A DNA stretch of 64,000 nucleotides from positions 8,388,501-8,452,500 of the forward strand of contig JAZARR010000153.1 of assembly GCA_037389465.1 (NCBI GenBank), in the 5' to 3' direction. The notes under the pieces were generated by a model. It saw only the letters and a program-made list of their open reading frames with translations. It was not told where the DNA came from and made no database searches. The stretch's first letter is position 1; each line of letters opens with the position of its first letter. The position numbers and the translations under genes are program-made. Positions 1-10,690 of the stretch are shown one piece after another. The stretch is from Baylisascaris procyonis. Taxonomy: Eukaryota; Nematoda; Chromadorea; Rhabditida; Ascarididae.

Positions 1-586
1 TAATCGTAAACAATAGCATAACAAAGTGAACGATTCGAAATATCGAATCAAGAAGAAAAGAATTATTTAAAACAATATTTGATGCGCCCATACATAAAAA
101 TAAGTGAATTCATTCATCCACTTTTTCATCATACTCCAGTTGGATTATTTCCTTTCCCTTAATGAATGAAACTCGCATCCTAAAATATAACCCTTCCCCT
201 CCGAGCAAATACGCTATAAATCAATTGTTGTATTTCAAACTCTATAATTAGGTCAGCCTTTTTCAGCGAGAATAAAATTAGAAATAAGGGAATAAAATAA
301 TAGTAATAATAGTTCATCATTTAGCTGCTACAATGCAGATGTGATCTTGAGCAGATGAAAAATGGTCCTAATCATGACTTGGACTGGATTCAACCTGCAC
401 TAAAAAGACTTGCAGAAATGCTTTGCATCATTCATAACCTTTCATTCCTACGTAGACCTCAACTTTAAGCGATATTACTGGCCATGAAAAAGAAGTTCCC
501 CATTTTTCTTGCACAAAGGGTGAGACTAGCAAGCTCCAGATTCGAGAGGGAGAGAGGACGGATGAAAGTGATACGAGTTTGCAAAC
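1..586. other. No supportable gene
   Basis: AT-rich sequence at the window edge. It may hold a short 3' exon of the leftward gene whose first exon is at 587-704, but I see no other coding or RNA signal. Confidence 0.4.
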
Positions 587-704
587 CTTACAGCTTAGCC
601 GGTGAAACCTTCCGGAGACAACGGGATCACCGGAGATAGCGAAGGGAAGGGCTTGGTCTGCAAACACACAAAACGTCAGAAGAACGACTCTCAAAAAAAG
701 CCAT
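587..704 (-). pseudogene. First exon of a secreted protein, signal peptide interrupted by a +1 T
   Basis: Reading leftwards from the ATG at 704-702, the bases code for a typical N-terminal signal peptide (Met-Ala-Phe then a run of Leu/Val/Phe ending near Ala-Asp) only if one T of a seven-T run just after the start is skipped. The downstream frame (LRVVLLTFCVFADQALPFAI, then on to LSCK) is open and reaches a possible donor AAG/GTTTGC at 587. Without the extra T the exon is 117 bases, exactly 39 codons. As written, the ATG frame stops after 25 codons. This is either a homopolymer sequencing error in a live gene or a recent null allele. The continuation to the left is unclear: a TTTTAGTGCAG acceptor lies near 375-400 and would add only a few codons before a stop. 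I do not recognise the family. Copy A of the tRNA-like repeat begins about 75 bases upstream. Confidence 0.4.
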
Positions 705-779
705 TTTCAGCTAAAGAGGAAAAACATTACAGATGAAAAGATGCAAGACTACTAAGTGGCTGAACCACAACTCGGCTTC

Positions 780-1955
780 TCCTACACCTTTACATAGGTG
801 GCGATCCAATGCAGCCACACTCCGGAGCCGTATTGCAGACAGATAGGTGCTCGTGCAAATACGTTTGCGTCTGTACTTCACTATTCGAATGAACATAATG
901 CATTATTCATCATATAGTTCAATTCGGTTCAATTGATGACCTCTTACAGCTTTTTATTTTTATCTCAACGTTCTTCCATAGTTGAAAATTATATCGAACA
1001 GAACCAATACGAAAAAATGTATGCTTAGCTATTAAAACATATTGGAAACAGACCGAAAAAAAAAGCGAAAGCATGCATTCCATTAATTCATCTCCTTCTC
1101 TCATCTCAAACTCCTTTCTCCCTTCATTGTCTAACTTATTCGAGAGAGAAAAAAAAGCAAAGTTCCGTGCATCGAAAATCGAAAATATTTGATGCAATAA
1201 ATCTCCAAACTAAAAATATTATAATCTCTAATGCGTCATAAACATCAATCATCATTGAAAAACACAAAATCCAGAGCTTTTTTTTGCGAAACATTTGATA
1301 AGCGTTATCATTTGAGCTTAAGTCAACTGATAAAATTTTGGGACAAAATATAGCTATATTTAGATTTATGCTTAATTCCTTGAAAAAATTCTAATATGTA
1401 CCAATATCACGTAACAGTTCTTACATTTCATAAAGCCAAGCATAATGCTGAGCATAGTATAATGCTACATAGCATAGTCAATATGCTGAGCATAGTATCC
1501 GCCAACCTTCACAAAAGAATACTAAATGAACAAAAACAGCTTCATGTTTAGTTTTAGCTATTTTATATATATAAACACATCCTTCAAATTTTAGCTATTC
1601 ACCTGCGCAAACTCTCATTTGGTGAGAGTGGCAGCATGGCATAATGGGTAAGGCGTCGGCTCTCAGTGAGAAGGACGGATGTTCGACCCCCGGATGCGTC
1701 CGGGAGTTTTCTAAGATTTGTGGCATTCAGAGCTCGATTTCCAATCTGAGTCCAAAGCGTGCCTGTCTAGTCATGGAGAGTATAGTTCACTCAAAGATCA
1801 TTGAAATTGCTGTGAGGTTTGTGCGCTAAAGCAGCTAAATGAATAGAATGAATTGGGTAGTCTTGAATTAAATTGATTCTATCAAATAATACATAGTTTC
1901 GACTCTGCCTGGCTCAGAAGGAGCTTCGCCCCCCATCACCTTTGTGTCACACATG
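780..1955 (+). mobile_element. Copy A of a repeat with a tRNA-like pol III promoter (SINE-like)
   Basis: A block of about 1.15 kb that recurs at about 15037-16210. From 1141 to about 1690 the two copies look identical by eye at a constant offset of 14,246 bases, while the flanks (780-1135 and 1700-1955) carry substitutions and small indels. The 3' part contains an A-box-like motif (TGGCATAATGGG, 1637-1648) and a B box (GTTCGACCC, 1681-1689) about 33 bases later, which is a tRNA-type internal promoter. A shared non-tRNA tail follows, and a second degenerate B-box-like stretch near 1893 looks like the start of another unit. Copy C (about 38808-39560) shares the part from about 1400 onwards. That makes the tRNA-like unit plus tail the likely mobile part and the rest a segmental duplication. 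A tRNA-derived SINE is the best inference; no target-site duplication was established. Confidence 0.6.
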
Positions 1956-2450
1956 ATGCAAACAAACTTTTATGTTTCATCAGGATTTGATAGCGAATGT
2001 CACATTGACTCGTTCATGTGACATGACGCTTTAACGTTATGCTTAAAATGCGGCTTTAAATGAATATCTTCCACTAGTCGACTCTCCCTCTTCTCTTCAA
2101 ACGTTTCTACCGGAAGATAACAAATACGTATTAACTTCCTCTGATACGATGAGATTATCAGACAGCGTTTTCATAATTTAGATACTTCTGCGCAATGATT
2201 TCGATGACACAATATTACAAAACACGATTACATCATCGTATGTAAGCTTTTCGCTAAAGCTCCATTAGCTTTTCGACATAGCTTTATTTACATCTTAGAG
2301 CATTTCATGTTTGAATCGCTTCTTCTGTTTCTGCTGTTTTCTCTCATGTCTATTCACTCTTCATCCTTTGTCATAATTCGCTATTCTCTTCTTCGGTGCA
2401 TTGCTCGGATTGTCACAAAAGCAAGAAATTTTTAGCTTACTCATTCGTGT
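1956..2450. other. Spacer upstream of the first SXP gene
   Basis: No coding signal. The last 200 bases resemble the sequence upstream of the second SXP gene (T/C-rich, with short runs such as TTCACT and CTTCTTC), so part of it is probably a duplicated upstream regulatory region. Confidence 0.35.
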
Positions 2451-2574
2451 CTATCTCTTTTTATGTAGCAGTCAACAATTCGTCCGCCAACGCGATGAAC
2501 ATCAACACCATGCGAGTTGCATATATATAAGCCGTGAATAGAGACGGGAATCGGTTTCGATTGCACTTCCAACA
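2451..2574 (+). promoter_or_regulatory. Promoter of the first SXP/RAL-2 gene
   Basis: A TATA-like ATATATATAAG at about 2520-2530 lies some 45 bases before the ATG. The block from CTATCTCTTTTTATG (2451) to the start codon aligns along its length with 7980-8102 in front of the paralog. Shared words include CTATCTCTTTTTATG, a CCGC(C/T)AACGC word, CGAGTT and CACTTCCAA(C/G) just before the ATG. This conservation suggests that the core promoter was duplicated with the gene and that both are expressed in the same tissue. Confidence 0.5.
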
Positions 2575-4839
2575 ATGAATTACGTATTAATGCTCACTTT
2601 CATAGCACCATTGTTGTGCTATGTGACTACTGTGAATGCCTATCGTCATGGTTATCCTCACTTTCGTCCGGGATTCGATGGATATCCACCAATAGGCAAT
2701 GGTGGGGTCGAAATATCTGCTTTAGACCCTGCATTTAGGTTCATTGGAATATGTTCCCGCTGGCAACCGTTCAGACATCAATGGGTACCCGATTTCCTCA
2801 ACAGTGTCTCAAGCGATGGTATGAATGACTTCTGTGACATTGTGATGAATGAAAATTTGACAAAAGCCGAAGCTGTTGAACAACTCTTTCAATGGGCTCA
2901 AAATCAAGGAGAAGACGTTAAAGTAAGTTTATTGTACATCATGCTAAAGCAGAGAATTTTTAAACATCAGCATTCCTTTTTTTGAAATTGTTAAGGCTGT
3001 CAGCGTTTTTCTTTCGCCACTGAAAAAAAAAAATGGATGAGAGGATATTATGAGATCACCTAGAAAAGGTAGGTAGAGAGATTGACACTGCATAAGGAAA
3101 AGTAATAAGTGGTTGCAAATGATTTTTGCACATATGATCGGAAATAGAAAAAGGGTACTGCGAATTGTCTTGCCGTTGGAATAACACAAAGCGGATATGT
3201 ATGTGAACTGATCATATATCATAATTTAGCGTTATTCACTTTCTGTTGGGCATTCCAAATTAGATGTTCGGGAAAAATTGAAGGCAGGGACGGGAGAATG
3301 CTGCCATCTCAGTGCCTTGAAGTGAAAAGACTAGGCTGCTATGGAACTCTGTGAATACACTGGCACAGGTGGACAAGCGACAGATATCGAAGATATTCTA
3401 GCAACCGCAATGCTCTTTTGAACAGTTTTTTTTTTTTTTTTTTGCAAAAAAGAATGCTAAAAATCATACATGACGAGTTGGAGAATTACATTATTTTTGA
3501 CTAACAACCATGGTACTACGAAAGCAATTCGTTCTCCACTTCCTTAAAGACCTGTTCAGATCAGTAGTTCTGATTGGCGCCCATAAGATCTAGATCTAAT
3601 TGGCGCCCATATAGGAAATGCCCATCACAAGAGAAGAAAAATTAAGGAGCGTTATATGAATTTTCCTAAATCATTCCCAAAAGGGCTATGAATATCGACT
3701 GAAAACACAATGGATTTCAATTTTACATTTTACATTTTCTAGCACGGTTTATTCTGTATGTGAATCTTTCAATTCCATTTTTTCATGCATTTTCATCTGA
3801 CGTCATGCGTGCATGCATGATACGTTTAGTATTTGCTACCTGATAGGCAACAATTGTTTCGCTCTGCTATCCACGAAATTTCCTTTAATAATTGTTCCCT
3901 TTAGCTGGGTTTTTCAATCTATTCTTGCAGGAACAATTCAACACTTATTTTGAACAGGAAACGCAAAGATGGAGGAATATTCAGCAAGAAATACATGAAC
4001 TCATCGAAAACGTCACTCATTTCATTACTGAAGTGGAAACCCTTCAGGGCGACATGTCTTTGACTAAAAGAGTAGAAAAAGAAAATGTATGTTTATTGAA
4101 ATGAATTTTTAAATGATTGTTCATTGTCGGTAAAAATTTCTTAGTTAAGTGACTTTATGAAATTAAGCTGCTCTTTTTCTTTTTTTTTAACGCCACCGTT
4201 TAAGCAGCAGACGACATTCTCTTGGCCTATAGCCATTTGTCTCGACTGAATACTCTCCAGATCATAGAATATATATGAAGTTCTTTGCATTGGAGCAATG
4301 AAACTGCTGGTTAAATCGTTCCGAACTTTTTTCATATCACGTACGAATAGTCTTTATTTTTTTTAACCTTCAAAGATTTCATTATTTCTTAAATTCTAAA
4401 ATTCACCTCAAATATCGAAATAAAATTCAATATATGCTGTACATTAAGCTATACCTCACATTGAATATTTCACAATGACAGGTTTATGTGAAAAAATTGT
4501 CTTTTCTGTGCTCACTTTAAGTGCTTTTAGCTTCTCGATCTAGTCAAAACAACCGACCGGGTTGTTCTATCTCTTGCCAAGAAGATAAGAGATGAAGCTG
4601 GCTTCCTTATCGGCGAGCATCGACGAGGACCTTGTCTAATATGTGGACCAAGGTTCCCACCCATACCACCATTCCAACACCATAGACCTCGTTTTGGTCC
4701 TGGAATGCGTGGAAGATGGGCACAGTTCTCAGGTGATGACGGTGCTTCATTTGGACAAAATGGCCGTTTTGGACATGATGGGCGATTCGAGTGGAACGGA
4801 CAATTCGGACAGAACGGACCATTTCAGGAGGAATTATGA
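2575..4839 (+). CDS. SXP/RAL-2 family secreted protein (DUF148), short-tailed paralog
   Basis: Three exons: 2575-2922, 3931-4086 and 4531-4839, all joined in phase 0 with GTAAGT and GTATGT donors, giving 270 residues. Residues 1-22 form a signal peptide (MNYVLMLTFIAPLL, then VTTVNA). The DUF148 domain follows: WVPDFLNSVSSDGMNDFCDI, a NENLT motif, AVEQLFQWA, then a helical exon 2 (IQQEIHELIENVTHFITEVE) and the start of exon 3 (AKKIRDEAGFL). After a Cys pair (CLICG) the C-terminus turns Gly/Phe/Asn-rich with FGQNG-type motifs, the seed of the huge tail in the paralog downstream. Members of this family are secreted, immunodominant nematode proteins. Their biochemical role is poorly defined and some reports describe metal or lipid binding. 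A single N-glycosylation site (NVT) in exon 2 is shared with the paralog. Confidence 0.85.
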
Positions 4840-6702
4840 AACGCTATGCACTTGTAAGAATTAGCGGTAAAAAAATGCTCGAGTGTGAGTGACTTCAAAG
4901 ATGACAGCTATGTTTAATAATTCACTTTGTTGATATTATTGACTGGAATTGGTATGTGCAGCGTGATAAATCTATCATCACTCAAATCGTTTATTTACAG
5001 CTCTATTTGTATAAAATATAAAGTACGAATTTATAGAATAAGGATGCACTACATATGGAAACGGAATCTTCGAAGACAAATGTGACATTAAAATTGCTAC
5101 AGCAAATAATTTTCGTAAAGTGTTTGCTTTATGAAATATGACCCAAATGGCGGTAAATATCTAAATATTCAGAGGTATTAAGTCATAATTTTCTTGTTGA
5201 TAGATGGGTGAATTTTAAAGCCCGCGGATTACCCTCGCATGCAGACGATATCGGCCGTAAATCACAACTCAATCCTCACGATCCGTGAATACCCATGGAT
5301 CGAAAGTGATATATTTGAAAATAGCAGGAGAAATAATAGTGAGATAAGTTGAACTGAATAGATTCTATCCTAACGAAACCTGCACATAGCAGGGAAAACA
5401 TCCGTCAATATAATACGACAAAAATGCAATTCATTATATGATGCGTATATTCACTATGCAGTTCATTCAAAAGAACAAAGAGGGAGAAGAGGAGCACGAA
5501 GAGCAATAATATAGAAAACGTGGAACTAAAAAAGTGGCGTTGGTTAAGAAGAAATAAAAGTATTGAAACAGGCAAACGAATTCAGGACCCATAAAAAGGA
5601 CAAGAAAGAAACGTGAATGACTCTATACATGCGATATAAATAGAAGAACAGAAGGCTGAACAAGGTGGTCAATAGACTAGATCAGAAAAACTCAAATAGA
5701 ATGAACTAAGGCGACTCTTAGATATCAAAACGTTTTGTGGTTTGACTAGTTTACAAGACAGCCCTTTAGAAAGAAATTTGAACTTAGAACTGTAAGGAGT
5801 GATCTTCGTAGAGCATGTTTTGTACTTCACTGTAGAGCATGTGGACCACTAATATTTAAGATTCAGATGAAATATATACGGGGTTTTTCATGTGATACTT
5901 TGAACTGTCACTGTCTTGATCATCCCCTCAATATAGCATATCAATCTGAAAGGCGTAGGATCAATAGCAAGACAGGCAAAGATCGGTAAATCCTTAGATC
6001 ACCGCGGGACACATCGCATTCTCTCGAAGGTTTTCCAATATGCCGTTGAAATAGATCAGTGACAGAGTGCTGGAAAGTTTTTTTTGAGAAACACCTATGA
6101 TTCTATCTATTTGAATGAAAAACTGAATATCCCTTAAGCATATAATCTTTGCGAGTATCTCATGCAGTAGAAAACCAACGAAAATCTTCACATATTTCCA
6201 TGTGAAACACTTCAATTTGGATTTCCACAATTATTCAGTTGTTTGCAAATGAAATCAGCTGTGATACAATAAATCGATCATGCAAGGAACTATTTTATTC
6301 AAGTCAATTAATAGACGGGAAGGGCATAATATAGAGGATTATTTAATGCTATCAGTTGTGATCAACGCACACAGTATTGATTCATTCATAGTGATTTTCA
6401 TAACTTTGCCTACGCTTTAATATCAGCTTTATTGCGAGAAAATCTATCGAAATAGATGAAGGATTTTTTTTTTTTTTTAATGAGAGAATCATAATAACTG
6501 CTAATTAAATCACTGGACAAGAGGAAATTCTTCTTTGAAATATCACTAATAGATAGAAACTGTCACTGGATTCGATACCATCATGACTTGCTAAGGTTGG
6601 TAATAACCTCTGCTAAACAATATTTGCTAATACCTGCCATAATTGGCATATGCAGTATACTGAATGAAAAATAAGACAATAGTTGTTGTTCTTCTTTCAA
6701 AA

Positions 6703-6761
<59 letters not shown>

Positions 6762-6766
6762 ACAAA

Positions 6767-6809
<43 letters not shown>

Positions 6810-7538
6810 GAATAAAAGAAATATTCCCGCAAGTATTATACTTAATAAATGATATTAATCAATGCAGTGGTAACCTTCATAAATATCGCACTTAATCCAG
6901 CTACGTTTCGTCGTCTAGTGAAGGTGTGAGAGGTCCGAGAATAGTGGCTTTGTGTCTTTCTGCTAATGTAAGGAGTTTTCATGAACGTCTCGTAATAGAG
7001 GCGCTTTCGTAATGAAACTCCCGAGGATATTTCTCTCGCACTATTATCTCAGTGTTTACGTCGGTTATAGGCATTGCGAACTATTGAATGCGATCAAAAA
7101 CACACACCTAATGATGACTAGACTAGACGGGTAAACGATGACACATGGTAATGCGCTGACGCAGCGCCAAATTTCTATATATGACCGTTATTTGAAATGA
7201 AATAGTAGTTAGATCTAACCAAAACGCCTCTTCACCTGTCTCTCGTTGCCTTCGCTGATTCTTTTTACTCACGAGATCAGCATGTGCTAGAGATTAGTGA
7301 TTACTCACCTCCGGCCAGGATCATCGCTAATCTCCCATCTCAATTCAAATTTTGTTTTGTTGTGTAGGCGTCCATATATTAGAAAATTAAGAGCTTTTTT
7401 TTCACGCATCCATTGTTGCCTGAAAACAGTTAATCCACCAACGTTGAGAACATCAGCACAAAATATGTGTTTACAATTGAGATAACTTCAATTAATTGTC
7501 GAACAAAATTTATGAAATACTCTTGTTCGACTAATAAA
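4840..7538. other. Intergenic spacer between the SXP paralogs
   Basis: About 2.7 kb without a supportable gene. It is AT-rich, contains a long AAAT microsatellite (listed separately), and has short open frames that show no splice-consistent extension or recognisable motif. Confidence 0.5.
6702..6809. repeat. (AAAT)n microsatellite
   Basis: About 27 near-perfect copies of the tetranucleotide AAAT/TAAA with one AACA interruption. The reverse strand reads as an artificial FIYL repeat and should not be taken as protein. Confidence 0.95.
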
Positions 7539-7554
7539 TGTTGATTTGCTCTCC

Positions 7555-7930
7555 GCAGTTAAATCAGCTGTTGGATGATTTTATCTGCACTTCAATGCTG
7601 ATCATATTTGATTGCTTATTGCATTTGTATCGCTCTCTCGTCGCAATTCAATATTTCTTTCACCACCATTGTTTTCGACTTCCATTGCACATCAGCGTTT
7701 GCAGAACAATTTTCTACGATAGCCGTTTGGATGACGCAAACCTGCAAAGGTTGAATGACGTCGCCGTATTGAGCTTCTCGCCATAGTCATATCAGCTGTT
7801 AGACGGCTTTATCTGATGCATTTCAAATTTGTTTGTATTCGATTGCTTCTTCCGTTAGCGTCACTCTCTCTTACCTCAATTCACTATTTCCCGCACCTAT
7901 TATTCTCCCATCTGCTTTTTTTTAATGGAC
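7555..7930 (+). repeat. Tandem duplication upstream of the second SXP gene
   Basis: Two copies of a block about 130-140 bases long, starting near 7560 (AAATCAGCTGTTGGATG) and near 7787 (ATATCAGCTGTTAGACG). In both, TTTATCTG, a TTTGATTGCTT or TTCGATTGCTT word, a CTCTC run and a TTCA(A/C)TATTTC word follow in the same order. The copies lie 150-550 bases before the SXP start codon, so they may be duplicated enhancer-like sequence. Sequence upstream of the first SXP gene (about 2270-2400) also resembles them. Confidence 0.5.
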
Positions 7931-7979
7931 ACATCTATACGTTACAATAGCCAATGATTTTTGCCTATGCATTGGTACC

Positions 7980-8102
7980 TATCTCTTTTTATGCACTATC
8001 AAACAATAGATCCGCTAACGCAGAGATGATCAGCACCATTCGAGTTCCATATAAATGAGCCGAGACCTGAGATGAGCATTGGCGTTGTCTCCACTTCCAA
8101 GA
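7980..8102 (+). promoter_or_regulatory. Promoter of the second SXP/RAL-2 gene
   Basis: A TATA-like CATATAAATGAG at about 8049-8060 and the surrounding block match the promoter at 2451-2574 almost word for word, with small indels. The match extends to CACTTCCAAGA directly before the ATG at 8103. This supports starting translation at 8103 and not at the in-frame non-ATG codons further upstream. Confidence 0.5.
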
Positions 8103-10690
8103 ATGAACTGTTTCTTGATACTGACGTTTATCGCACCGTTGGTACTATATGGAACGACTGTGGATGCTCGTCATCATGGCGATCCTAACTCTCGTCCAGG
8201 ATTTAACGGACATGGATCGATAGGTAACGCAGGAGTCGGAATACCTCCCGAACATCATCCGCCTAAGTTCTTTGGAGTATGCTCTCAGTCGCCTCGACAC
8301 GGGCATCGAGGGTTGCCCGATTTCCTCAAGAATGTCTCCAGTGATGGTGTGAAAGAGTTTTGCAGCATTGTGCAGAATGAAAATCTAACAAAGGTTGAGA
8401 TCGAACAACAATTGCAGCAATGGGCCCAGAAGCAAGGAGTTGAAGCAAGTTTTTTTGTCTTCCAGCCAACCACAATATGTTTTTGAAATATTCTCCTGTT
8501 CTATTATCTACCTTTTAGTTATTACCATCATTTCATGATTTCGTTTCTGTGTATTCCTCTCACGTTTATTCTTTCAAAAAATCTATGCCAATGTATTATT
8601 AACTTATGTACTAGAGAAAGGTTTCATATTGCATGATGAAAAACATATAAGTACTTAAATACAAGGAACTTAAATATAATATAATAAGTACTGATAGTAG
8701 TATAATACTTAAATATATATATCTGTGTACAATACTTAAGTACTTAAATAAGTACTTAAATATAAGTAGTTAAATACAAGGTACTTAAATATAATATAAT
8801 AAGTGCTTATATAATAGTACAAGGTATAATATAAGTACTTAAATATAATATCTGTGTACTACGTGAAGGGAAACAAGAAGAGCACTCGAAACTATATTAC
8901 TGCTTAGAAGAACACATATCGATGTTTTCAGGAGGAATTCAAGAAGTTTTTGGATGAGAAAAAGCAGAAATTGAATAATATTCAACAGAAAATACAAGAA
9001 CTCATCGCAAACGTCACTAAATTCATTAGCGAAGTGGAAGCGATTCACAGTGATACGAAATTAACGAAGAAAGAAGAAAAAGAAAAGGTATATTGATTGA
9101 AATGCATTTCTAAAGTTGCTTGGCTTACTTACAAGAAATTATCCCACCAGAATTTTTCAATTCTCAACAATATAGTTTAAAGAAGCGCATAGAATATTAG
9201 TACTTCCGAAAAACTAGCAAATAGAATATTAATATTTCCGAAAAAGTGTCTTATGAAATGTTATCACTTCAGTGGGAACATATCTGTGAAGTCATTTGTA
9301 TAATAGTCATAAATTTTAGCAACAAATTGATGCAAATTTTCTTCAAATATTACGATATTCAGAGGCGAAAATTTAACATTTCCTTGTTCAGCGTTCAGCT
9401 TATAAATTGGGTTAAAATATAATGAGTCCTATTGATTAAGCTATACATTGCTTCGAAAATTTCCCATTTGCAGATTACATATTCTAAAAACATGATGTCG
9501 CAGTGTTATTCGTTTAGATCTTCAACCTAGTCAATGCGACTGACAGGACCGTCGTGGGTCTTGCCAAGAAAATAAGAGCAGAAGCTGGTTTCCTATCTGG
9601 TGAGCATGGACGAAAGCCTTGTCCTAGATGTGGACCGCAGCACTCACACGTACCGCAACCATCTCCACAACATGGACAGAGTTCTCGTCCTAGAGTGCCG
9701 AGACGCGCGCCACGATTCCCAGGTGGTGGCAATGGACCATTCGGACAAGGCGGTCGCGGACCTTTCGGACAGAACGGAAACTCTCAACAGGGCGGACCAT
9801 TTGGGCAAAATGGAAGTCCTCCACAAGGCGGACCTTTTGGACCGAATGGAAATCAGCCACGGGGGTGGCCCTCTGGACAGAATGGAAATCCTCCACAGGG
9901 TGGACCCTTCGGGCCAAACGGAAATCCTCCACAAGGCTGGCCCTCTGGACAAAACGGATATCCTCCACAAGGCTCGCCCTCTGGACAAAACGGAAATCCC
10001 CCACAGGGTGGACCCTTCGGGCCAAACGGAAATCCTCCACAAGGCTGGCCCTCTGGACAAAATGGAAATCCCTCACAGGGCGGATCCTTCGGGCCTAATG
10101 GCAACCCTCCACAAGGCGGACCTTTCGGGCCGAACGGAAATCTCCCACAAGGATGGCCGTCTGGACAAAACGGATATCCTCCGCAAGGCTGGCCCTTTGG
10201 ACAAAACGGAAATCTGCCACAGGGCGGACCTTTTGGACCGAACGGCTCTTTTGGGCAAAACGGGCTCTCTGGACATCAACGGTCCGGTTCTGGTATTAGA
10301 GTGAGAAGAAGCGCACCACAATTCTCGGCTGACTCTTTCGGACAAAACGGGAATCCTCCACAAGGCGGACCATTCGGACAAAACGGAAATCCCCCACAAA
10401 ATGGATCTTTCGGACAGAACAGGAATCCCCCGCAGGGTGGACCCTTCGGACAAAATGGAAATCTTCCACAAGGCGGACCATTCGGACAAAACGGAAATCC
10501 CCCACAAAATGGATCTTTCGGACAGAACGGGAATCCCCCGCAGGGTGGACCCTTCGGACAAAATGGAAATCCTCCACAAGGCGGACCATTCGGACAAAAC
10601 GGGAATCCTCCACAAGGCGGACCATTCGGACAAAATGGAAATCCTCCACAAGGCGGACCATTCGGACAAAACGGAAATTCTGGACAATAA
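8103..10690 (+). CDS. SXP/RAL-2 family secreted protein with a giant FGQNGNPPQGGP-repeat tail
   Basis: Exons 8103-8444, 8932-9087 and 9518-10690 give 556 residues. Exon 2 is exactly as long (156 bases) as in the paralog and all junctions are phase 0. Residues 1-22 are a signal peptide (MNCFLILTFIAPLV, then GTTVDA). The DUF148 domain follows (LPDFLKNVSSDGVKEFCSIV, NENLT, EQQLQQWAQ, then IQQKIQELIANVTKFISEVE and AKKIRAEAGFLSGEH). The exon 1 donor is GAA/GCAAGT, a non-canonical GC donor where the paralog has GTAAGT; without this splice the protein would end after about 13 more codons. From about residue 220 the protein is built of roughly 25 units of about 12 residues, consensus GGPFGQNGNPPQ. 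These are split into two blocks by a spacer with a dibasic RVRR site. DUF148 proteins are secreted nematode antigens; a tail of this kind is unusual and is probably an extended, extracellular, repetitive polymer-like segment. Confidence 0.85.
8640..8860. repeat. AT-rich imperfect repeats in intron 1 of the second SXP gene
   Basis: Many overlapping copies of a TACTTAAATA-type word, partly in palindromic form (AAGTACTT), in the intron just downstream of the GC donor. It is probably a local slippage-derived repeat and may form hairpins in the transcript. Confidence 0.7.
9730..10685 (+). repeat. 36-bp coding minisatellite in the SXP tail
   Basis: About 25 units of 36 bases (for example GGACCATTCGGACAAAACGG followed by AATCCTCCACAA) code for the GGPFGQNGNPPQ repeat. 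Block 1 (about 9730-10250) mixes two alternating unit types, FGPNG and SGQNG. Block 2 (about 10330-10690) is more homogeneous, with long identical runs. No unit contains a stop in any frame, so long open frames appear on both strands; only the + frame continuous with the SXP exons is meaningful. Confidence 0.9.

Noticed and set aside
1630..1710. A functional tRNA gene at 1630 (and at 15877)
   Set aside because: A and B boxes are present, but I could not fold a complete acceptor stem and anticodon arm, and the unit recurs inside a longer repeat.
1644..1829. Small protein beginning MGKASALSEKDGCSTPG, also present at 15890
   Set aside because: It overlaps the tRNA-like A and B boxes of the repeat; the frame is a by-product.
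6581..6832. Long FIYLFIYL open frame on the minus strand
   Set aside because: It is the (AAAT)n microsatellite read in one frame; the same artefact occurs at 44.6 and 54.3 kb.
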